From: Gari tellinella
Taxonomy: Eukaryota; Mollusca; Bivalvia; Cardiida; Psammobiidae
NCBI GenBank assembly: GCA_922989275.2
Contig: OV277857.1
Location: 45,547,083 to 45,611,082 of the forward strand
Direction of reading: 5' to 3'
Length of the DNA: 64,000 bases
The notes under the pieces were generated by a model, which worked only from the letters and a program-made list of their open reading frames with translations, made no database searches and was not told where the DNA came from. Each line of letters starts with the position of its first letter. The stretch's first letter is position 1. The translations under genes and the position numbers were made by a program. Shown piece after piece: positions 34,416 to 45,499 of this stretch.

Positions 34416-35561
34416 ATGAAAAATTGCGTTATACAATGGAATTGTAGAGGACTTAAGGCAAATTACAATGAAATTCTTCTGTTGTTGAATAAACATGATC
34501 CTGCGATCATGTGCCTTCAAGAAACTTTCTTGAAGGACACTGATCAAATCAATTTTAGAAATTATTCTATTTATAATCATATTTTTAATGATGGTGAAAG
34601 AGCTGCTGGCGGCTCTTCCATTATTGTGAACAACTCTGTTGTTCATAGTCATTTATCTATCAAATCTAATTTACAAGTTGTTGCTGTCAGTGTAACCCTT
34701 CACAAAGCTATTACATTTTGTTCAATTTACATTCCGCCAAGGACCACAATTAATAAAAAAGATCTTGACGATATGATTGAACAATTGCCCTCACCTTTTA
34801 TTTTGTTAGGGGATTTTAATAGCCATAACCCATTATGGGGTTCTGATCATTCTAATGCTATGGGTAAGATTGTTGAAGATTTTGTTGGTGAGCACGATTT
34901 GTGCATCTTCAACAATAAGTCTCCAACTTATCTTCACCCGGCATCAGGATCTTTAACTTGCATTGATCTTTCTATTTCTTACCCAACTGTTTATTTGGAT
35001 TATGATTGGAAAGTTGGTGACGACCAATGTGGTAGTGACCACTTTCCAATATTTCTAAATAATATTGCTTCTCCAGTCGAGGAATGTGTTCCTCGCTGGA
35101 AATTCAAGAAGGCAAATTGGGAAAAATTTGAAATTCTGTGTAAGGAAAATTTAGATTCAGATATATTTAAAGATATTGATGACCCCATTGAAAAGTTCAC
35201 CTCTATTTTATATTCAATAGCAGAAGAATGCATTCCTAAGTCCTCATCAAACCCTAAGAAACCTCCAAAACCTTGGTATAATGATGATTGTAAGGAGGCT
35301 ATTCGTAAACGTAAGTCGGCTCTTAGAAGGTTTAGAGTTAGTCCTACTGAGGACAATTTAAATCATTTTAGAGTATTTAGGGCTAAAGCTCGTCGTACTT
35401 TTAAGACTGCAAAGTCGCAGTCTTGGAAGAACTATGTATCTAAATTAAATTCTCGCTCATCAGTAAAGAAGGTATGGGATATGGTACGTAAAATAAGCGG
35501 TAAAGGTAAATCTTCATTTGGTCATTTAAATGTTGATGATAAAAAAAATAACAGATGTTAA
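34416..35561 (+). CDS. Retrotransposon ORF2, APE endonuclease part
   Basis: The frame starts MKNCVIQWNCRGLKAN. It shows WNCRGL, CLQETF (catalytic Glu), YIPPRT, LLGDFNSHNPLWG (catalytic D-x-N) and CGSDHFPIF (terminal Asp-His). That is a full AP-endonuclease-like domain over about residues 1-220. A basic, RRFR-rich linker follows. The frame ends at 35561 only because of an 8-A run at 35541-35548; removing one A continues as DKKITDVKD into the RT. Activity: nicks target DNA for target-primed reverse transcription. Confidence 0.88.
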   Translation: MKNCVIQWNCRGLKANYNEILLLLNKHDPAIMCLQETFLKDTDQINFRNYSIYNHIFNDGERAAGGSSIIVNNSVVHSHLSIKSNLQVVAVSVTLHKAITFCSIYIPPRTTINKKDLDDMIEQLPSPFILLGDFNSHNPLWGSDHSNAMGKIVEDFVGEHDLCIFNNKSPTYLHPASGSLTCIDLSISYPTVYLDYDWKVGDDQCGSDHFPIFLNNIASPVEECVPRWKFKKANWEKFEILCKENLDSDIFKDIDDPIEKFTSILYSIAEECIPKSSSNPKKPPKPWYNDDCKEAIRKRKSALRRFRVSPTEDNLNHFRVFRAKARRTFKTAKSQSWKNYVSKLNSRSSVKKVWDMVRKISGKGKSSFGHLNVDDKKNNRC

Positions 35562-35990
35562 AGATATTGCCAATTCCTTGGCTGATGCTTTTGCTAAAAA
35601 TTCTTCATCAGCTAAGTCTTCTCCTGAATTTAGAAATATCAAAAAGTCTAAAGAAAAAGAAAAACTTAATTTCAAATCTTGTAACACCGAGGGTTACAAT
35701 TTACCTTTTACTGAAAAAGAACTCTATGATTATCTTAATAAATCCCACGATACCGCTGTTGGACCTGATGATATTCATTATCAATTTTTAAAGCACTTGC
35801 CTATAAATTGTATGAATGTACTTTTAGATATTTTTAATCATATATGGTCAAGTGGTAAACTTCCCAGATTTTGGAAACAGCCGACAGTCATCCCTGTTCC
35901 AAAACCTGGGAAGGATAACACAGACCCAAATAGTTATCGCCCTATAGCATTGACGAGTTGCGTATGCAAAACCTTAGAGCGCATGATTAA

Positions 35991-37025
35991 GGTACTTCGC
36001 ATATGCGCGTAGTTTCCATACGATTGTTATGAAACTTTTCATGAAGAATGATAATAGCCTAAGAAACAATGTGTGTAAATATAGGCAAAATTTATCGTGT
36101 GGTTTGTCTTTAAGGTCTTTTTTCTGACAAAAACCTAGAATTTTGATGATTTTATTTTTCTTAAAAATGAATAAAGCTAATGACTATAATTCTCACCCAA
36201 TAAGTAGTCCACAACATTCATTACAAGAAAAGCTAAAAACATTTTGAATAAAGGTGTTCAGAAAAATGTTATCAGCTATTTAAATTTTGCAAAATGCTAA
36301 AAAATTGAATTACAAAAAACTGACTCATTCAATGTATATTTGTTTTCATTTTATTCAAATATATGGTTGTTGAACTAGTCAGTCTGAAAAAATTAGAAAA
36401 TATTACAGTCAGGATTTGTTGTAATAACATATTTTCTTATTAAAATGTGGGATATTTGTTGTTTCGATACAGTTACCTACCTTAGAATTAAAACTTTGTC
36501 ATTAAAATGCATTATTATTTATTCATGGACTTGCATACAAGGTTTATTATATTGTTTTAACATAATTATAATGGGCAATATCGATCTTGAAAAGGTTAGC
36601 GTATTGATAAGCTTCAATGTGTGGCTTTATAGTTCGATCCAATCGTTTACATGTATACCGATTTAATTGACTTGTAAGTCATTAAACTAAAACGTACAGG
36701 TAAGTGGACATATACTTGGACCGTAAACATCACTAGTTCTAATCAACGAAGACTAAACATAACATGTCTCTTGATTACTGCGTTATGGATTGACAAGTCA
36801 ATAAATCGGACACTAAAAAAAATATTTGGATCGGATGGGTCTCGAACCTATGACCTTTTGATTGCTAGTCAACCACTATACTAACTGCGCTATGAAGGAT
36901 TATACTAATTCGTATCAACATTTCCTTTATATAAATTGTCTAGTATAAACACGTACGAAAACAGTCTGTGTCGTCAAGACGCATATCCGCTCGCCCGCAA
37001 GACCGACTTCCGGTAGCCAAAGGCC
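35991..37025. mobile_element. 1035-bp TTAA-flanked insertion in the RT gene
   Basis: TTAA at 35987-35990 and 37026-37029 flanks the insert. Deleting the insert and one TTAA restores the RT frame exactly (MI-NARLVW). Ends are GGTACTTCGC and ...AGCCAAAGGCC, so terminal inversion is short and imperfect (GG-CTT). TTAA target duplication is typical of piggyBac and Kolobok superfamilies. No transposase frame is present, so it is non-autonomous. The interior is A+T-rich with a tRNA-like segment near its right side. Confidence 0.7.
36832..36904 (-). other. tRNA-like sequence with A-box and B-box resemblance
   Basis: The minus strand reads TAGCGCAGTTAGTATAGTGG, then a stem-loop with CTAGCAA loop, then GGTTCGAGACCC. 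The spacing is that of a tRNA gene, and the loop would give anticodon AGC. The acceptor and D stems do not pair well, so it is a pseudogene or SINE head rather than a working tRNA gene. Confidence 0.35.
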
Positions 37026-38571
37026 TTAATGCAAGACTTGTTTGGTATCTTGAATCCAACAATCTGATTACGGAGTATCAAAGTGGATTCAGGAGCCAAA
37101 GAAGTACTAATGATCATTTAGTTAGATTGGAATCTTTTATTCGTGAAGCTTTCGTCAAGAAGGAGCACTTAGTTGCTGTCTTCTTTGACCTTGAGAAAGC
37201 ATATGACACAACATGGAAGTATGGTATCATGAAAGACCTGCATGAAAATGGCCTTAAAGGTCGACTTCCAATTTTTATTGAAAATTTTTTAAATGATAGG
37301 GAGTTTCAAGTCCGAGTTGGAACTACCCTTTCTGATATGCAAAAGCAGGAAATGGGTGTTCCACAAGGAAGTATTTTATCAGTAACTCTGTTTAATGTAA
37401 AAATTAATAATATTGTTAAATGTTTAACAAATGACACAGATTGTTCATTGTATGTTGATGACTTTTTAATTTGTTACCGTTCCAAAAACATTAATACTGT
37501 TGAACGTCAACTTCAGCTGTCCATTAATAAAATTCAAAAATGGGCTACTGAGAATGGTTTTAAATTTTCAAGATCAAAAACAAATTGTGTGCATTTCTGT
37601 CAACTTAGAAAATTTCATCCTGATCCCGAATTGCACCTGGATGGTAGCCCCATTCCAGTCGTGGATCAGGCGAAATTTCTCGGTGTCATTTTTGACAAGA
37701 AACTTTCTTTTATCCCTCATATAAAATATTTAAAGGCAAAATGCCAGAAAACTTTAAAATTACTTCGCGTTCTTGCACATACCGACTGGGGTGCAGATCG
37801 TGCAGTAATGCTTAGATTATACAGAAGTTTAGTTAAATCCAAACTTGATTATGGTTGTTGTGTTTATGGCTCTGCAAGGAAATCATACTTGCGGATGATT
37901 GACCCAATACATCATCAAGGTTTACGTTTAGCTTTGGGTGCCTTTAGGACATCCCCTGCTAAAAGTTTATATGTCGAGGCCAATGAGCCTTCTCTTTACT
38001 CTCGTCGTGAAAAACTATCAATGCAATATACTTCAAAGTTAGCTTCAAACCGTTCAAATCCAACATATAATAATGTGTTTAAACCTAAACATAAACGTTT
38101 ATTTAAATCTAAAGAAAAGGTTATTCCATCCTTTGGAATACGTATGAAAAACTCTTTTGAAAGTAGTGGTATAGATTTGTCTTTGGTTGAAGAGACCAAA
38201 GTCGAATCTATACCACCTTGGACTCTTAAACGACCAAATGTCATTTTTGATCTAACTTGGCATAAGAAGTCTGAAACAAACTCGCTTGAATTCAAGTCCT
38301 TTTTTAATGAAATCATTTCAAAATTTGAAGATTTTAAACAAATTTATACTGATGGTTCGAAAGATGATGAGAAGGTCGCTGCTGCTTTTGTAACTGACAA
38401 TACGGTTACAAAGTTTCGGCTCCCTGACAATGCTTCTATATTTTCAGCGGAGATCAAAGCTATTGATTTAGCTCTTGATTATAGGGCTGAAGATTCATGT
38501 AGTAAACATATAATCTTTTCGGATTCTCTTTCTGTATTACAATCATTGAGTAAAGGTTCTACTAAAAAATG

Positions 38572-39091
38572 TGCTTATTAAAAATATTGTTTTAAAATTT
38601 CATGAACTGTCTAATTCTAAAGATGTAAAATTGTGTTGGGTACCAAGTCATTGTGGAATTAAGGGCAATGAGAGGGCAGACTTAGAAGCTAAGTCTGCCC
38701 TGTCGTTGCCTGAATCTAATTTATTTTAAGAAATTGGCAGGAGTCTTGGAGTGGGGAAACTCACAACAAACTCCATGCCATTAAACCTGTATTAGGTGAA
38801 AGTTTGAACTCATGCCGGTCGATTCGCCGGGATGAAGTAGTTTTAGCTAGATTAAGAATTGGACATTCTTATATTACACATTCATATTTATTAAAACGTG
38901 AGGTTCAACCAGAATGTTTATTTTGTTTTGAACCTTATACAATTCAGCACATTCTTATTGATTGTGCTGATTTAACTTTAATTCTTAGTAGATTTTTTCA
39001 GGCAGATTCTCTGCGGGAACTGTTTGAATTTGTAGATATATCTAAAATACTTGAATTTTTAAAAGCCATTAATTTATATTATAAAATTTGA
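38572..39091 (+). pseudogene. Retrotransposon RNase H end and Cys/His tail, frameshifted and deleted
   Basis: This is the continuation of ORF2 after the A-run frameshift. WVPSHCGIKGNERADLEAK is present at about 38635-38695. A deletion relative to the sister copy (sister segment after LPES at about 29968-30012) then puts the remainder out of frame. The tail (38804-39091) reads CRSIRRDEVVLARLRIGH and CLFCFEPYTIQHILIDC, almost identical to the sister copy. Confidence 0.85.
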
Positions 39092-39296
39092 ATAAATTAT
39101 AGTTTTTTGAAGATAAATTTTTGTATGTCGATTGTGTTTTGTCCATATTTTGTTTACTTTCCCGTTGATCGGGACTGACATTGACGTAATCTATTAGTTG
39201 ATATTGATTTAAATTTGATATTGTAATTATTTATTCGGCTCTAAATGACCTTTTTGTGTCGATTGGCCGTAAAACACCATTCATTCATTCATTCAT

Positions 39297-40160
39297 TCTG
39301 TCCCGTTGTTGAATATTAATGGGTAGTGTAGCACATTCAAGAACCAATACTTCATTTGGTGATACAAGCATCAACTTTAGCACTAATATGCTTCATGACA
39401 TGATTTCTTGTAAAAGCACGAGATCCAAGCGAAAAAAAAAAATTTGCCGCCATTTTTCAAGATGGCCGCCTTTTGAAATGGCTTTAAAACCTTTATGAAC
39501 TAGATTGTGATTGAATAGTCCTATTTGGAAGATCGTTACATTCAAATATATGTTTTCGAGTATACGAAACCAGTTATAAAGCTAAAAAATCAAAATTATT
39601 ATAAATTATGTTTATTTAATTTGAGTTAAATAAAAATAACTGTCTCGTTGTTGAATTTTTAATAGGTGGTGTAGCACATTTCTGAGCCAATATTTCACTT
39701 GGTGATACAAGCATCAACTTTACCACTTATATACTTCATGACATGTTTTCTTGGAAAAGTACGAGATCGATGTGAAAAAAACAAAATGGCCGCCATTCAA
39801 AATGCTTTATACTGTGTTTGAACTAGATTTTGATTGAATAAACCTACTTGAAAATATGTGCATTAAAATATATGTTTTTGAGGATTTGAAAACCATTTTT
39901 GAATTAAGAAAATCAAAATTATTGAAAATTATGATTATATTATATGATATAAAATAAACAATTACTGTCTCATTAATGTTTTAAAGGTTAGTGCCGCAGC
40001 TGACTAAAACAATACTTAATTTGGGGACACAAGCATTAGATGTAGCAAATATATAAAATACATGTTTTCGAAAAGGCACGAGATCCAATTGAAAAACGGC
40101 CACCGTTTGAAGATACTTTACACTGCATTTGAACTAGATTTGATTCAATAATCCTATTTT
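39297..40160. repeat. Diverged tandem repeat, ~325-345-bp units
   Basis: CTGTCCCGTTGTTGAAT at 39297, CTGTCTCGTTGTTGAAT at 39643 and CTGTCTCATTAATG near 39965 begin successive units. Each contains GGTGATACAAGCATCAACTTTA, a CATGACATG block and GGCCGCC. No coding potential seen. Confidence 0.6.
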
Positions 40161-41147
40161 GAAGATCTTGGTTTATTCGATATTCGATTAAATGGCTAAC
40201 TTCTTGTTCAGATGACTTCATTCGTCTCTGATGTGTCCTTGGTAACTCGACCTTCATGACTATTACTTTTGACAATTACATTGGCTTGCTAGTGAGCTTG
40301 GTCGATTGCTATGCCTCAGAGCTACAACTTGTATCTGCTGTAACTCATTGAACACTTGTGAGTGGCGGGGAGGGGGGGGGGGGGGGGGGTTGCACCAAGG
40401 AAATCATTTCAGTCTTGGGCTCAGTGGAAGTCATCTAACATAGTTGACGATTTATATTTGCAAAACCGTAAGAGCAGATGTTTCACAAAATAAAATATTG
40501 AAAATAAAGTTAGCCTCTCTGAAAGATCTGACTGAAGAGAAAACAACTAGTTGACCTCACAAGTTCTCCATATCAAAACTTATGACACCGCTTAGTGTTT
40601 GTCAAAATTCAGAGCTTTTTCACTCTTCTTTGCCCAATGCTACTCATGTGCCTCCTTCGGAACAATCAGAAGCAGCATGCTGAAACTTTGTGTATGCATG
40701 TTGCAGGTTCTTTTGAGACCTCTGACAAACGAAAGTTCTCTGCTGCACCAGACAAAGTCACCTGATCTCTTAATTTGCTTGATCAACCAAACTGTAGTAT
40801 GATACCAAGTGATACGAAAAAGCTCATCTTTATGTGGAGACCAACGACTATGACAGCACATCCATATGCATCATATGAATGAGGCCAGTGTAACTTGAGT
40901 TGTTTGTAAAAGCATCCGGGCCAACATCAATGCAATAAACTTTTAATCCATCTAAAACAATCTCTTCTCATTTCCCGGCAAGCAAAAATACTCAATTATC
41001 CCGGATTACAGTAACCATTCTGAAACCTTATTCACACCACTATGTTGATGCCAATTTAGCAATTGTTATGGTAAATATTTCCATATGATTGACAACATTA
41101 GAATTAAAGCTCGGAAAAGAAAAATGTTATGGCGACTCCATTATGTA
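40161..41147. other. No gene recognised; contains a long G run
   Basis: A near-continuous G run lies at about 40365-40390. The remaining sequence shows no motif or repeat that I can name. Short open frames (for example 40599-40802) overlap on both strands and are not supported. Confidence 0.4.
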
Positions 41148-41394
41148 CAGTGGAGAAAATGTTAGTATTTCCCGTTTAAACGCAAACGAAACGCAAACGC
41201 ATTGCACTAAGATGAGAAAAAAATACAATATTTTGACAATGCTGACTGTTTGTTTCATTTGAGTGGCAAACAGTTAGGAGCCAGATCAGACGCGGGGTAA
41301 TCCGGCATCTGATCTGGCTACTAACTGTTTGCAATGGAGATAAGGGATTTAGCATTAGCGCGTTTATTTGGAAAGAATAACGTTTTCTCCGCTG
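41148..41394. mobile_element. TA-flanked MITE (CAGTGGAGAAAA ends) with internal hairpin
   Basis: Ends are CAGTGGAGAAAATGTTAG and GAATAACGTTTTCTCCGCTG, with TA at 41146-41147 and 41395-41396. Inside are GTTTAAACGCAAACGAAACG and a GATCAGACGC-type hairpin (41268-41333). TA flanks with CAGTG termini suit a Tc1/mariner-type non-autonomous element. Confidence 0.75.
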
Positions 41395-41899
41395 TAGTAA
41401 GTAGAATTGTTTCTTTTCAATTAATGCCAGTTTGAAATAATAATATCATATGTAAGTTTATATGTGATATAATTTGTATTTTGTGTTGTATTGGTTAGCT
41501 GTATTTTAACTTCAAGTCCTTAACATGCTAAATAGTATTTCGAATTGGCATTGATTTAATGCTCTTCTGTTAAATATTCAAATCTGGACGTTTTAAATCT
41601 AAACTGAGTGTAAACCTGGTTTTCACAAATTTATGGGTAAGATTGGCATGTTTCTCATCGTTATTCTATGTTGTCAATTACAATTTCTAAAATGAAGCCT
41701 CTTTACACGTTTTAGAATACGAAAGTTATATACTAGTAGTCAGTTTATATCATAAAAGTGCTTCAGAGCTTCTATTCTTTATTCTTCTTTTTCTTAATAC
41801 CGAAACGCTAGTTTTTAGTCGTTTTATAGCCATTATCTTGATATTCTGACACTATTAAGATCTTCCCGTCAAACGTCATTCGGTTCAGTGTTTGCATTA

Positions 41900-43550
41900 T
41901 TAACGTAGTTTTATTCATAGATGTTCTACTCTGAAAACATGTGTTTTCAAATTTATATGTGACGAGACGATACTCTTGAAAACATTGTGGCCATCTTGAA
42001 TGTTTCAGGAGGATAACGTTTTATAATTTAGAATTAAGATTCTTGCCATCATACATGTATGTACAACTTTGGTTTTTGTAACTGCAAACGAACGGTTCAT
42101 ATAGATATTGTAAAATTACACAATAAAGTAATTTTATACCAATAAACGCTAAGCTAAGTTATTCAAAGATCGCCAGTCTTATTGAATTTCAGTTGACAAT
42201 GTTAAATTATGTGAGTCGAAATCTACTCAATTCGATATTTGGATCATAAGATTTACATTCTACTCTGAAAGCATTTGTTTTCACATTTACAAATAACGGC
42301 CATCTTGAAAACGGTGCCATTTTGGATATCGCAGATGAATAACCCTTTTTTCTTAAAAATGCAAATGCAGGATATCATTAATTTTGTTCAAAGTTTAGTA
42401 CTTGTATCTTCGAATAAACGGTCCTTATAGGCATTATAAGATTACATAATAAAGTATATTTATACCAAAAACGCTAATTTTGAGTCATTTAATGGCCGCC
42501 ATCTTGAAACTAGTAGTCCTATTGGATTTCATTTAACAATGTCAAGTTATCTGAGTCTACATCTATTCATTTCGATGTGTGGATCATTAGCATAACTGAA
42601 TTTATTGACATTTGTTTTCACATTAACATGTAACGAGGGATGCAGGACCATTAGCATACTTCTATTTATTTTCATTCTACTCTGAAGGCATTTGTTTTCA
42701 CATTTACGTATAACGAGGCGGCCATCTTGAAAAACGTCGGCCATCTTGGATTTTCACGTGGATAACCCATTTTATTCGAGCATAGATGCGGGACATCATT
42801 TGATCCCCATTTTGCTGCTTGAATCTACAAATACTCAGTACTTATTGGCATATAAAGATTACATAATTATAGTATATTTATACCAAAAACGCTAATTTTG
42901 AGTATATAAATGCCCGCCTACTTAAAATAATTAGTATTTTTGGATTTTAAATTACTATATTAAGTTATCCAAGTCAAAATTAATTACTTTCGATGTATAA
43001 ATTATTAACATACTTCGAATTAATGACCTCCTAAATGAAAATGTATTGCACCTTTGACCAGCGGCCATCTTGAAAAATGGCAGCCATCGTGGATTTTCGG
43101 GTGGATCTCGTGATTTTTTAAAAATGTATATCCTGGGCATCATTTTTGCCAATTTTGCTACTTGCATCTCCAAATAAACGGTTCTTATAGGCATTGTAAG
43201 GTAAAAGGATAAAGTATATGTGTTCAAAAAATGCTTATTTTGAGTCATTAAATTCTTATTAATAGCCGCAATCTTGAAACTAGTAGTCTTTTTGGATTAT
43301 AATGGACACTGTTGAGGTATCTTCGTTAAACTACATTCATTTTGATGTTCTGATCATTAACATACTTCTTTGTATTAAGATTCTACACTGAAAACATGTT
43401 TTGCTCATTTTACGAGGCGGCCATCTTGGATTTTTTAAGTGGATCTCGTGATTTTTAAAAAATGTAGAACCTGGGCATTATTTGTGTCAAATTTGGTGCT
43501 TGCATCACTAAGCGAAGTATTCTCTTCATAAAAGTGACCTAAGCAGCCGG
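41900..43550. repeat. Diverged tandem repeat, ~340-bp units with GGCCATCTTGAA
   Basis: CTACTCTGAAAACATGTGTTTT-like blocks recur at about 41927, 42260, 42676 and 43382, with a degenerate one near 43015. Each is followed by CGGCCATCTTG and, later, ATAAAGTATATTTATACCAAAA. About five units; one carries an extra partial duplication at 42598-42650. Non-coding. Confidence 0.65.
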
Positions 43551-43590
43551 ACTAATTGGACAATTTGACAGAAAAAAACATAATGACGAG

Positions 43591-43659
43591 TGACAAACAG
43601 TTTGAATCCAGATCAGATGCCGCGTTTCGCGGCGTCCGATCTGGAGTCAAGTTATTTGA
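43591..43659. repeat. GATCAGACGC-type hairpin
   Basis: TGACAAACAGTTTGAATCCAG, then ATCAGATGCCGCG, then CGCGGCGTCCGATCT, then GGAGTCAAGTTATTTG form an inverted repeat of about 65 bp. It lies in a block whose end (GAGAGGGACCACTGTA, 43728-43743) resembles the ends of the 46582 and 47140 elements. Confidence 0.65.
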
Positions 43660-43939
43660 AAAATGTAAGGAAATGCATCTTCCTATAACACACATAATAT
43701 TTGTCTCACATTGGGTGTTGTAGTAGTAGAGAGGGACCACTGTATGTATTCCCCATTTATACCCATCGTCAATAGGAAAGACACTATGTTCTCAGGTTTC
43801 AGGAAGGCCCTTGTTAAGCGACGAACGAATGAAAATGTATTGTGTTCTTTAAAAAGAGATGACCGCTAAAATCAAGACACAATAAAGGTGTCTCCTTATT
43901 GCAAATTCTGCCTTACGTATTGCATACAATTTGCTCCCG

Positions 43940-44176
43940 CCTGTACTCTTTCCTATTTAAACGCAAACGAAACGCAAATATATTGCAATTTAACGTAGAA
44001 ACTATCTACTTGTTGGCTATTATGACCATTTATTTTAATCTGAGTAGCTGAATGTTTGGAGCTGATCAGATGCCGTGTGTGTTAACCAGCGTCTCATCTG
44101 GCTCGACATTTTTTACACTGGAAATAATAGTTAATAATTGCGTTGATTGGGAAAGAAAAATGTATTTTCCACTGAA
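43940..44176. mobile_element. Degenerate MITE of the CAGTGGAGAAAA family
   Basis: It contains CTATTTAAACGCAAACGAAACGC, a decayed hairpin (44050-44115) and ends ...GAAAAATGTATTTTCCACTG. The left terminus is eroded. Confidence 0.5.
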
Positions 44177-44179
44177 CTA

Positions 44180-44659
44180 CAGTAGAGAAAAGGTTATTCT
44201 TTCCCAATAAACGCGTATTATTTTAATTGCAAACAGTTTAGAGCCAGATCAGACGCCGGGTAACCCGGTGTCTGATCAGGCTTCAAACTGTTTGCCACCA
44301 GTATAAAAATGAATAGTCAGACCTCAAAAAATTGTTATTTTGTACATTTTATTGCAATGCGTTTGCTTTTCGTTTGCGTTTAACCCTTTCCCCAATAGAA
44401 GCGCCTTTTAGCGGATATGATTTATTCATCCGCTGAAGAAAATAGTTCCAATTTAATCAGTAATGAATATGTATTATAGGGAATATTTTCTATATTATAG
44501 CACATGATAGCTTAAAGCAGGCTGAAAGTAAAGCAGAATACGCCCTTAGGCGCATTCTGCTTTACTTTCAACCTGCTTTAAGTAGTCACCTATCTTAAGT
44601 ACTAGAAAAAGGCTATCAGGTAAAGGGTTAAACGGGAAAGAATAATGTTTTCTCCACTG
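44180..44659. mobile_element. TA-flanked MITE (CAGTRGAGAAAA ends) containing a nested element
   Basis: It begins CAGTAGAGAAAAGGTTATTC, with TA at 44178-44179, and ends GAATAATGTTTTCTCCACTG, with TA at 44660-44661. The hairpin CAAACAGTTTAGAGCCAGAT...CAAACTGTTTGCC is at 44229-44297. It is split by a 244-bp TTAA-flanked element at 44384-44627. Confidence 0.75.
44384..44627. mobile_element. piggyBac-type MITE (TTAA target, CCCTTT ends)
   Basis: Termini are CCCTTTCCCC and GGTAAAGGG, with TTAA at 44380-44383 and 44628-44631. Inside is a long hairpin, GCAGGCTGAAAGTAAAGCAG facing CTGCTTTACTTTCAACCTGC, centred near 44551. TTAA duplication with CCCTTT ends is the hallmark of piggyBac-like elements. 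No transposase. Confidence 0.8.
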
Positions 44660-45091
44660 TAATACTGTATACCGGTAGTTCTTTTGAGTTTACATGGTAC
44701 AGACTCAAAGTGGAGAAAACGTTTTATTTATGCTTTTCGGTGGATTACCACGATATAGCAGTGGATGATCACTTGGTAATCCACTGCAGTGGATTATCAC
44801 CAATCGCTTTTATTATGAATTTTCCCCGTAGGGCTCCCCAAGAATCGTAGTCAACCGTGTCTTATGGTTAAATTCCGGCAGTCCGATTTGTCGCGAACTA
44901 CTCACCGGAAGAGCACGAATCCAAACTCGGGAGCAACGAAGTCATTCGGATGACGTCATTATACCACCAACTGTCACGCACATGTGTTCGACATAAAACG
45001 TGGGGCTCAACACGGGATAAATAATGTACGTTCGCTTTCAATTTTTAAACAATTTCGTTTAAAAAGTGGCTTAAAAGCATAAATAAATAAA

Positions 45092-45247
45092 ATAACTGTG
45101 TTTTTTCAGTGTAAGATCGAATTTAGTCCATTTCGTGAACATCAGACTGTTATATTTTCACTCGTGGCTTCGCCACTCGTGAAAATATAACGTCTGATGT
45201 TCACTCAATGGATTAAATTTCGATCTTACACTGAAAAAAACAGTTAT
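45092..45247. mobile_element. 156-bp near-perfect palindrome (hairpin MITE)
   Basis: ATAACTGTGTTTTTTCAGTG at the left faces CACTGAAAAAAACAGTTAT at the right. The arms stay complementary, with few mismatches, to a central CTCGTGGCTTCGCCACTCG. No target duplication is clear. Confidence 0.7.
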
Positions 45248-45317
45248 CCTCTATATCTTTGAAAAAAAACAAACAAAAAAAACCGCTTTTTACGTAAACA
45301 CTATCAATTTCATTGCA

Positions 45318-45492
45318 ATATGTTTGGAGTCTGATCAGACGCCGGGTAAAATTGTTACCGAATTGCTTGCCACAAATATATTTAAACACATTAATAGAAA
45401 ATTCTAAACTAAACTGATAATTCTATTTCGAAATGCATAATGTTTGCGTTTCGTTTGCGTTTAACCGGGAAAGAATAACGTTTTCTCCGTTG
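45318..45492. mobile_element. Partial MITE of the CAGTGGAGAAAA family
   Basis: Half of a GATCAGACGC hairpin (45319-45350) is followed by CGTTTGCGTTTAACCGGGAAAG and AATAACGTTTTCTCCGTTG. The left half of the element is missing. Confidence 0.5.
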
Positions 45493-45499
45493 TAACTCT

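Larger units (their letters stand above)
35530..38581 (+). pseudogene. Retrotransposon ORF2, reverse transcriptase part, interrupted
   Basis: 35530-35986 encodes the RT start (GPDDIHYQFLKHLP, then VIPVPKPGKDN and NSYRPIALTSC, motifs 0-2) up to CKTLERMI. After the insertion 35991-37025 the frame resumes as NARLVWYLESNNLI, then GFRSQRSTNDHL, VFFDLEKAYD (motif A), GVPQGSILS (B) and LYVDDFLI (C). It runs into RNase H (YTDGS, SAEIKAI, FSDSLSV) before a frameshift at about 38566. It is not functional as it stands. The open frame upstream of 37026 (from 36968) belongs to the insertion. Confidence 0.88.
32080..39298 (+). mobile_element. Long but inactivated I/Nimb-type non-LTR retrotransposon
   Basis: In order it has ORF1 with three CCHC-type knuckles, APE endonuclease, RT, RNase H, a 3' UTR and a CATT repeat tail (39281-39298). 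It matches the 28431-30584 insertion from 37181 on with a few per cent divergence. Damage seen: two frameshifts in ORF1, one in the endonuclease/RT linker (8-A run at 35541-35548), a 1035-bp TTAA-flanked insertion (35991-37025), a frameshift in RNase H (A run near 38566) and a deletion of about 43-45 bp near 38718. No target duplication is evident: the left flank is satellite, the right flank unrelated. The 5' boundary is uncertain. Confidence 0.85.

Noticed and set aside
36832..36904. Functional tRNA-Ala(AGC)
   Set aside because: The A and B boxes are recognisable but the acceptor and D stems do not pair.
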